A DNA stretch of 28,880 nucleotides, from NCBI GenBank assembly GCA_002345215.1, contig DDVH01000059.1:28179-57058 (forward strand), read 5' to 3'. Origin of the DNA: Anaerolineales bacterium UBA2317 (GTDB lineage: Bacteria > Chloroflexota > Anaerolineae > Anaerolineales > Villigracilaceae). The position numbers and the translations under genes were made by a program. The notes under the pieces are model-generated. The model had not been told where the DNA came from. It saw nothing but the letters and a program-made list of their open reading frames with translations, and did not search any database. Shown in pieces: positions 24,401 through 28,880 of this stretch (its first letter is position 1; each line of letters opens with the position of its first letter).

Positions 24401-25322
24401 GATTATTGACCAAGCATGGAAAGAAGCGGCTCAACGTGCATGGGATTGGATTCGAGAACAAGAATATGACCCGAACTCTATTGAAGATGATGATGAAGTT
24501 CGTCGTTTGTACTTAGAACATTGGCTTGATAAACGTAGATATGATGTCTATCGCTTGAATGAACCTGAATATGCACATCGTGCTACTGCGCGTGAATGGT
24601 TACGTGAAAAAGGTTATTCCAACCCAGATGAAATTTTGTTAGAAGACCGTGAAATTGCAAACCGCGACCCTGAGTTAGATGAAAAGACAATTATTGCCTG
24701 TTTGCGTTTATGGTTAGAAGTGAATGGTGGTTCACGCCGCGTTGCAGAAGATAAAGTCTACGAAACTGCTCAAGAAATGGCAAAAGAAAAAGGTATTCCA
24801 TTGCCAATTCTCGGTAAACAATCTTTACGCGATGGTAAAACTGGTTTGAAATATGACCAAGCCGTAACTGTTGGTGTGATGACTATTCTCAAATTGCATC
24901 ACTTGGTTGAAGATAAAGTTCATGCTCGTTCTACAGGTCCATATAGTTTGGTTACTCAACAGCCGCTTGGTGGTAAGGCTCAGTTTGGTGGTCAACGCTT
25001 TGGTGAAATGGAAGTGTGGGCGCTCGAAGCTTATGGTGCCGCACACACTCTTCAAGAGATGCTCACTGTAAAATCTGATGATACAGTTGGACGCGTCAAT
25101 ACATATGAAGCGATTGTGAAGGGTGAACCGATTGAAGAACCCAGCATTCCAGCATCTTTCCGTGTGTTAGTGAAGGAATTGCAATCACTTGGTTTGGCAG
25201 TGGAAGCCATTAATGAAAGTGGTGATGTGGTCAAGTTTGGTAAAGATGAAGAAAAGACGCATCCTCCAAAACATGACACAGGTTTGCTGAGCATCGGAGA
25301 AGGTCAACCACGTAAAAAGTAA
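21426..25322 (+). CDS. rpoB: RNA polymerase beta subunit
   Basis: The 1298-residue product is the second-largest RNA polymerase subunit. The rifampicin pocket is intact and of sensitive type (SSQLSQFMDQTNPL, then HKRTLSALGPGGLRRERAGF, about 405-440). Active-site lobes include CPIETPEGPNIGLI, LSWEGGNFEDAI and GDKMAGRHGNKGVVSK, and the C-terminal clamp has HARSTGPYSLVTQQPLGGKA with GEMEVWALEAYGAA. About 130 extra residues (about 991-1125, charged and Trp/Tyr-rich) sit between TPVFDGTSEEQIEAELARA and LRDGKTG, where most bacteria have 10-60. AGGAGAGAAG precedes the ATG. The following gene is rpsL, not rpoC, and rplJ/rplL are not upstream. That separates it from the usual rplKAJL-rpoBC cluster. 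Confidence 0.98.
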   Translation: MASSLPQKSYAQIPVKLDLPNLIEVQLDSFERLKREGLGDLFHEISPIESYNKGMKLFFPSRSPESQQWGLKYRFGDPKHTIEECVERDLTYASPLYVSVLLAGNDVPEPIKQDIFLGDFPEMTDKGTFIVNGTERVVVSQLIRSPGVYFEAPADRATGRLLSMAKLIPDRGAWMEFETRKSDYIILKFNRKRTVPITVFLRALAAVNDGIKDSPIKQGTDEEILSIFKDVDNNADRLFIASTIKQEPDWDLSNHTIAEAALIEFFKKMRPGDPATLDNARQFLEEQLFDQRHYDLERVGRYKLNQKLDLNIPIPHRTVTKSDIIRLIRRMIQINNGTERSDDIDHLGNRRVKTVGELIQNKLRIGLRRMERVIKERMSIRDQEQLSPVTLVNIRPVVAALREFFGSSQLSQFMDQTNPLAELRHKRTLSALGPGGLRRERAGFDVRDVHHSHYGRICPIETPEGPNIGLIGRLASFARVNEYGFIETPYRKVYKTFPGSSELLEGRTLREDVYDPKSEELLFKSGTEIDSKVAKKLAKLEEVNIVPYVSDEIVYLSADAEDKYTIAQANSTLTEKKEFSRERISCRYHSGFIFSNAESIDFMDVAPHQVVGISAALIPFLEHDDANRALMGSNMMAQAVPLVRPEIPLVSTGMEGHAALDSGQVVVAEADGEVVSVTGSSITVKEKRSGNRVYQLRKYQRSNQSTCIDQRPSVVKGQVIKKGDIIADSSSTDAGKLALGQNVVVAFLSWEGGNFEDAILLSERLVQEDRFTSVHIEKYEVEARDTKLGPEEITRDIPNVGDDAIKDLDENGIIRIGAEVGPNDILVGKITPKGEKELTPEERLLRAIFGEKSRDVKDTSLRMPHGERGKVVDVKVFTREDNSDLAAGVDMMVRVSVAQRRKITAGDKMAGRHGNKGVVSKVVPVEDMPFLEDGTPVDIILNPLGVPGRMNIGQVLEVHLGWAAKRMGFRAVTPVFDGTSEEQIEAELARAWIIDQAWKEAAQRAWDWIREQEYDPNSIEDDDEVRRLYLEHWLDKRRYDVYRLNEPEYAHRATAREWLREKGYSNPDEILLEDREIANRDPELDEKTIIACLRLWLEVNGGSRRVAEDKVYETAQEMAKEKGIPLPILGKQSLRDGKTGLKYDQAVTVGVMTILKLHHLVEDKVHARSTGPYSLVTQQPLGGKAQFGGQRFGEMEVWALEAYGAAHTLQEMLTVKSDDTVGRVNTYEAIVKGEPIEEPSIPASFRVLVKELQSLGLAVEAINESGDVVKFGKDEEKTHPPKHDTGLLSIGEGQPRKK

Positions 25323-25331
25323 GATTTCCTA

Positions 25332-25360
25332 TTGACGCGATTAAAATGGCATGATAAAAT
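25332..25360 (+). promoter_or_regulatory. str operon promoter
   Basis: TTGACG (25332-25337), 17-bp spacer, TAAAAT (25355-25360), starting 9 bp after the rpoB stop codon. The predicted start near 25367 gives a leader of about 150 nt before rpsL. Confidence 0.82.
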
Positions 25361-25382
25361 AACATGCTTTTGTAAGGAAATA

Positions 25383-25469
25383 GAGCGGCAAATCAAACCC
25401 CGCTCAAAGGCAATACATTGGCTACTACAAATGAGGCCATCAGGGAATGACGTTGATGGTCTCATTTGT
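25383..25469 (+). promoter_or_regulatory. Structured leader of the str operon (two hairpins)
   Basis: Hairpin A: GAGCGG (25383-25388) with CCGCTC (25400-25405), 11-nt loop. Hairpin B: a 16-bp stem with one G-U pair, 25427-25442 (ACAAATGAGGCCATCA) with 25454-25469, and loop GGGAATGACGT. Hairpin B is not followed by a T-run, so it is not an intrinsic terminator. A cis-acting site for autogenous control by a ribosomal protein is plausible; the ligand cannot be named. Confidence 0.7.
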
Positions 25470-25519
25470 TGCGAATATCAAAAGAAAAAATTAGAAAGAA
25501 ATTTGTATCGGAGGCAACA

Positions 25520-25936
25520 GTGCCTACAGTAAATCAAATGGTCCGCCGGGGCCGCAAAAATAAGAACGCAAAATCCAAAGCACCTGCATTGCAGTTCACA
25601 CTGAACAGCTATAAGCAACGCAGATTCCGCCAAGATAAAGGTGCACCACAAAAACGTGGTGTTTGTACCGTTGTACGTACCATGACTCCTAAAAAGCCAA
25701 ATTCGGCTTTGCGGAAAATTGCTCGTGTACGTTTAAGCAATGGTATCGAAGTAACCGCTTATATTCCAGGTGAAGGTCACCAATTACAAGAGCACTCTGT
25801 GGTGCTTGTACGTGGTGGGCGTGTAAAAGATTTGCCCGGCGTTCGTTATCACATTGTACGTGGCTCCTTGGATACCACTGGCGTTGCCAACCGTAAACAA
25901 GGTCGCTCAAAGTATGGCGCAAAGCGTCCGAAGTAG
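25520..25936 (+). CDS. rpsL: Ribosomal protein S12
   Basis: S12 sits at the decoding centre of the 30S subunit. I place the start at GTG 25520 (138 residues, MPTVNQMVRRGRKNK at the N-terminus) because GGAGG lies at 25510-25514 and the S12 family begins there. The in-frame ATG at 25466 lies inside leader hairpin B. PQKRGVCTVV, TMTPKKPNSALRK (with the Lys that streptomycin resistance alters) and GGRVKDLPGVRYHIVRG are all wild type, predicting streptomycin sensitivity at this locus. An insertion of about 14 residues after APAL, as in Bacillus-type S12, separates it from proteobacterial S12. Confidence 0.97.
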   Translation: MPTVNQMVRRGRKNKNAKSKAPALQFTLNSYKQRRFRQDKGAPQKRGVCTVVRTMTPKKPNSALRKIARVRLSNGIEVTAYIPGEGHQLQEHSVVLVRGGRVKDLPGVRYHIVRGSLDTTGVANRKQGRSKYGAKRPK

Positions 25937-25958
25937 TAGCAATTAGGAGTATGTAAAG

Positions 25959-26426
25959 ATGCGAAGAGCAAAACCAGAGAGACGGGAAATGCTTCCCGAT
26001 ATCCGTTTTAATAGCCTTAATATCCAAACCATGATTCAACATGTTTTGAAGCAAGGAAAGAAGAGTGTTGCTATGGGGTTGGTTTATGATGCGATGGATT
26101 TAATTAAGGAACGCACTGAAAAAAATCCGATGGAGGTTTTTGATGGTGCACTTAAGAATGTAGGTCCTGCTATGGAAGTTCGCCCACGCCGTGTGGGTGG
26201 TGCTACATATCAAGTACCAATGGAAGTTTCCTCTGATCGCCGTGTTACTTTGGCAATTCGCTGGATTCTTTCATCAGCACGTGAACGTGCTGGCAAATCA
26301 TTCCCAGATAAGCTCGCCTCAGAATTAATTGATGCATTCAATGAAACTGGTGCGGCAATTCGCAAGCGCGATGAAACTCACAAAATGGCAGAAGCCAACC
26401 GTGCTTTCTCTCATTATCGAATTTAA
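25959..26426 (+). CDS. rpsG: Ribosomal protein S7
   Basis: The 155-residue protein nucleates the head of the 30S subunit on 16S rRNA. The N-terminus MRRAKPERREMLPDIRFNS, the GGATYQVPMEVSSDRRVTLA stretch and the C-terminal MAEANRAFSHYRI are canonical. AGGAG at 25945-25949 is 9 nt from this ATG. An ATG-TAA pair at 25951-25956 lies between them, so a two-codon start-stop sits in the ribosome-binding region. It follows rpsL by 22 bp. Confidence 0.98.
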   Translation: MRRAKPERREMLPDIRFNSLNIQTMIQHVLKQGKKSVAMGLVYDAMDLIKERTEKNPMEVFDGALKNVGPAMEVRPRRVGGATYQVPMEVSSDRRVTLAIRWILSSARERAGKSFPDKLASELIDAFNETGAAIRKRDETHKMAEANRAFSHYRI

Positions 26427-26465
26427 TTTTAGATACTAACTTATAAGGAAATAGGTAACACTTAA

Positions 26466-28538
26466 ATGGCGCGCGTTCATCCGTTGGAGAAATATCGAAA
26501 TATAGGCATTATTGCCCACATTGACGCTGGTAAAACAACAACCACCGAGCGTATCATGTTCTATACTGGTTTAACTCACCGCATCGGCTCGGTGGATGAT
26601 GGTACCACTGTTACTGACTGGATGGTACAAGAACGCGAACGAGGTATTACCATTGTTTCTGCGGCTGTGTCTGCTGAATGGAAAGGCTATCAAGTAAATA
26701 TTATTGATACGCCCGGTCATATTGACTTTACTGCTGAAGTACAACGCTCCCTCCGTGTTTTGGATGGCGGTGTTGTTGTTTTTGATGCAGTGCAAGGTGT
26801 AGAGCCACAATCTGAAACAGTATGGCGTCAGGCTGACCGTTATGGCGTGCCGCGTATTTGTTTTGTCAACAAGATGGACCGAGTCGGCGCTTCATTCGAG
26901 CGGACAATTGAGTCAATTATCCAGAGACTTGGGGCTAACCCCATACCAATGCAATTACCAATTGGCTTTGAAGCGACATTCAAGGGTGTGATTGATTTAC
27001 TCTCAATGAAAGCAGTAATTTGGGAAGATGACCTTGGCAAAGAACCCAAGATTACAGAAATCCCAGCAGACTTAAAGGCACAAGCAGAAGAAGCTCGTGC
27101 ACGAATGGTAGAAAAAGTTGCGGAATTAGACGATGAACTCACAGTCAAATTCCTTGAAGCGCAAGAAATTAGCATTGATGAATTAAAAGCCGCATTACGC
27201 AAGGGTGTTATTGCAAATAAAGCTACAGCAGTCTTTTGTGGTTCTTCCTTAAAGAATAAAGGTGTGCAAGTTTTGTTAGATGCAGTGGTGGATTATTTAC
27301 CTTCACCAGCTGATATTCCATCTGTCAAAGCCTCTGACCCTGATAACCAAGAAAATATTTTTGAACTCCCTGCTCAAGACGATGCCCCATTAAGTGCATT
27401 GGTATTCAAAATAGTGACCGACCCTTACGTTGGTCGTTTGGCTTATATCCGCGTTTATTCTGGTGTGTTAAGCCAAGGTCAAACAGTGCAAAACAGCACC
27501 AAAGGAAGAAAAGAACGTATTGGTCGCTTACTTCGTATGCACGCTGACCGCCGTGAAGACATTACAGAAATCCGCGCGGGTGATATTGGAGCAGTACTTG
27601 GCTTTAAAGAAAGTTTCACCGGCGATACTTTGTGCGATACAAAATCACTCGCTCTTGAAAGTATCTCATTCCCTGAACCTGTTATCTCAATTGCCATTGA
27701 ACCAAAGAGTTCTGGTGATCAAGAAAAAATGGGTGAGGCTCTTCGCAAATTAGCAGAAGAAGACCCAACTTTCCGCGTCAATTCTGACGAGAATACTGGT
27801 CAAACAGTTATTCGTGGTATGGGTGAACTTCACTTAGATATTATTGTTGACCGTCTTTTGCGTGAGTTCAAAGTTCAAGCAAATATTGGTACCCCACGTG
27901 TTGCATATCGTGAATCTATTACGAAGCCAGTTAAAGAAATCAACTATAAATATGCAAAACAATCCGGTGGTAAAGGTCAATATGGACATGTCGTGTTCTC
28001 TCTTGACCCCGGCGAACGCGGAAGTGGTATTGTTTTTGAAAATAAAATTGTGGGTGGTGCTATTCCGAAAGAATACATTAATCCAATTGAAAAAGGCTTT
28101 AAAGAAGCGGCTGAAAATGGTGTACTCGCTGGTTACCCTGTAGTAGATTTGAAAATTACACTATTTGACGGCTCATACCATGAAGTGGACTCCAGTGAAA
28201 TGGCGTTCAAACTTGCCGCCTCTATTGGTTTCAAAGAAGGTGTACATAAAGGCAACCCAATTCTGCTTGAACCAATGATGAAAGTAGAAGTGATTGTTCC
28301 AGAAGAATACCTTGGGGATGTAATGGGACAAATTAACAGCCGCCGTGGTTTGATTCAAGGTATGGAAGTTCGCCCTGGTAATGCACAAGGAATTCGTGCA
28401 ATGGTGCCTTTGGCAGAAATGTTTGGGTATGCTACACAATTGCGTTCAGCAACTCAAGGACGTGGTGTATTTAGTATGGAATTTGACCACTATGCGCCAG
28501 TTGCGCAGTCAGTGGCGGAAGAAATTTTGAAAGCATAA
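26466..28538 (+). CDS. fusA: Elongation factor G
   Basis: The 690-residue GTPase drives translocation. G1 is AHIDAGKT (17-24), G2 includes RGITIVSAAVS, G3 is DTPGHIDFT, and G4 is NKMDR. Domains II to V follow: GELHLDIIVDRL in domain III, GGKGQYGHV in domain IV and the C-terminal GFATQLRSATQGRG-like segment. The length and domain order are those of canonical EF-G. AGGT lies about 9 nt before the ATG. The gene is third in the str operon, 39 bp after rpsG. Confidence 0.98.
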   Translation: MARVHPLEKYRNIGIIAHIDAGKTTTTERIMFYTGLTHRIGSVDDGTTVTDWMVQERERGITIVSAAVSAEWKGYQVNIIDTPGHIDFTAEVQRSLRVLDGGVVVFDAVQGVEPQSETVWRQADRYGVPRICFVNKMDRVGASFERTIESIIQRLGANPIPMQLPIGFEATFKGVIDLLSMKAVIWEDDLGKEPKITEIPADLKAQAEEARARMVEKVAELDDELTVKFLEAQEISIDELKAALRKGVIANKATAVFCGSSLKNKGVQVLLDAVVDYLPSPADIPSVKASDPDNQENIFELPAQDDAPLSALVFKIVTDPYVGRLAYIRVYSGVLSQGQTVQNSTKGRKERIGRLLRMHADRREDITEIRAGDIGAVLGFKESFTGDTLCDTKSLALESISFPEPVISIAIEPKSSGDQEKMGEALRKLAEEDPTFRVNSDENTGQTVIRGMGELHLDIIVDRLLREFKVQANIGTPRVAYRESITKPVKEINYKYAKQSGGKGQYGHVVFSLDPGERGSGIVFENKIVGGAIPKEYINPIEKGFKEAAENGVLAGYPVVDLKITLFDGSYHEVDSSEMAFKLAASIGFKEGVHKGNPILLEPMMKVEVIVPEEYLGDVMGQINSRRGLIQGMEVRPGNAQGIRAMVPLAEMFGYATQLRSATQGRGVFSMEFDHYAPVAQSVAEEILKA

Positions 28539-28568
28539 TTATCGGTTATTACTCAAGGAGTTTATAAA

Positions 28569-28880
28569 ATGGCAAAAGGAAAATTTGACAGAAGCAAACC
28601 GCACTTGAACGTGGGAACGATGGGACACATCGACCACGGCAAGACCACATTAACTGCGGCAATTACCAAAGTAGCAGGCTTATCGGGTCAAGCAGACTTC
28701 AAAGCGTACGACCAAATCGACAACGCTCCCGAAGAAAAAGCTCGTGGCATCACGATTAACATCGCGCATGTAGAATACCAAACCGACAAACGCCACTATG
28801 CCCACGTCGACATGCCCGGACATCGTGACTACATTAAGAACATGATTACCGGTGCAGCCCAAGTAGACGGAGCCATATTA
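28569..28880 (+). CDS. tuf: Elongation factor Tu (C-terminus beyond window)
   Basis: The first 104 codons of EF-Tu are present: KPHLNVGTMGHIDHGKTTLT (G1, P-loop), EEKARGITINIAHVEYQT (switch I), and G3. The G3/switch II sequence is DMPGHRDYIKN (from residue 81), against DCPGHADYVKN in E. coli: Cys to Met and Ala to Arg after the catalytic His. AAGGAG (28555-28560) is 8 nt before the ATG. Codon choice is visibly biased toward C-ending codons (AAC, GAC, ATC, CAC), more than in fusA, as expected for the most highly expressed gene of the operon. Confidence 0.97.
   Translation, partial: MAKGKFDRSKPHLNVGTMGHIDHGKTTLTAAITKVAGLSGQADFKAYDQIDNAPEEKARGITINIAHVEYQTDKRHYAHVDMPGHRDYIKNMITGAAQVDGAIL

Noticed and set aside
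25364..25375. ATG CTT TTG TAA just after the str promoter, a possible tiny leader peptide
   Set aside because: It lies upstream of the likely transcription start (about 25367) and has no informative codons.

Overview
The window looks like chromosomal DNA of a member of the Chloroflexota, most likely the class Anaerolineae. This is inferred from gene content: an S12 of the longer non-proteobacterial type, several multi-GAF membrane sensors, a PNP/GNAT/S1/FtsK gene run and an actinobacterial-like CDP-alcohol phosphotransferase. Base composition is AT-rich (around 40% G+C by eye). Promoters look like ordinary sigma-70 sites (TTGACA/TATAAT with 17-bp spacers). Gene starts are mixed: some have a clear Shine-Dalgarno (SD) sequence, others have none. 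I see no prophage, insertion sequence or CRISPR; nearly everything is core-type.

Layout. (1) Positions 1-2234, minus strand: a membrane sensor with about ten membrane segments and GAF domains, running off the left edge. (2) Positions 2281-13509, plus strand: a tight run of ten genes ending at a strong terminator. They are purine nucleoside phosphorylase, a two-helix membrane protein, a GNAT acetyltransferase, a membrane GAF protein with a C-terminal helix-turn-helix, a three-S1-domain protein, FtsK, a CDP-alcohol phosphatidyltransferase, Lgt and an ABC-2 ATPase/permease pair. (3) Positions 13548-14842: an MBL-fold hydrolase facing an HNH endonuclease across a bidirectional terminator. (4) Positions 14922-16496: a TIGR01777-type epimerase and a lipoprotein. 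(5) Positions 16583-17983: tyrS with its own promoter, a short Tyr-rich leader peptide and a terminator/antiterminator. (6) Positions 18016-20724, minus strand: a PAS-GAF-GAF-GAF-HD-GYP cyclic-di-GMP phosphodiesterase. (7) Positions 20801-21214, minus strand: a tRNA cluster Phe(GAA)-Gly(GCC)-Cys(GCA) with a consensus promoter and terminator. (8) Positions 21328-28880, plus strand: rpoB, then rpsL-rpsG-fusA-tuf (str operon) with its own promoter and a structured leader. rpoC is absent from its usual place after rpoB.

Most notable: the 130 bases before tyrS hold what looks like a complete ribosome-mediated attenuator. A 14-residue reading frame, MFSKSFRNYYYAHQ, with three consecutive Tyr codons starts at or next to the predicted transcription start, so it is probably leaderless. 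It is followed by three sequential pairing options: a protector, an antiterminator, and a GC-rich terminator with a T-run. The design parallels pheM-pheST of enterobacteria, but here it is tyrosine-specific, seemingly leaderless, and sits where many bacteria use a T-box. Other points of interest are the detached rpoB with a roughly 130-residue insertion near its C-terminal part, the two-hairpin leader of the str operon, an unusual EF-Tu switch II sequence, and the membrane-anchored GAF/HTH protein.
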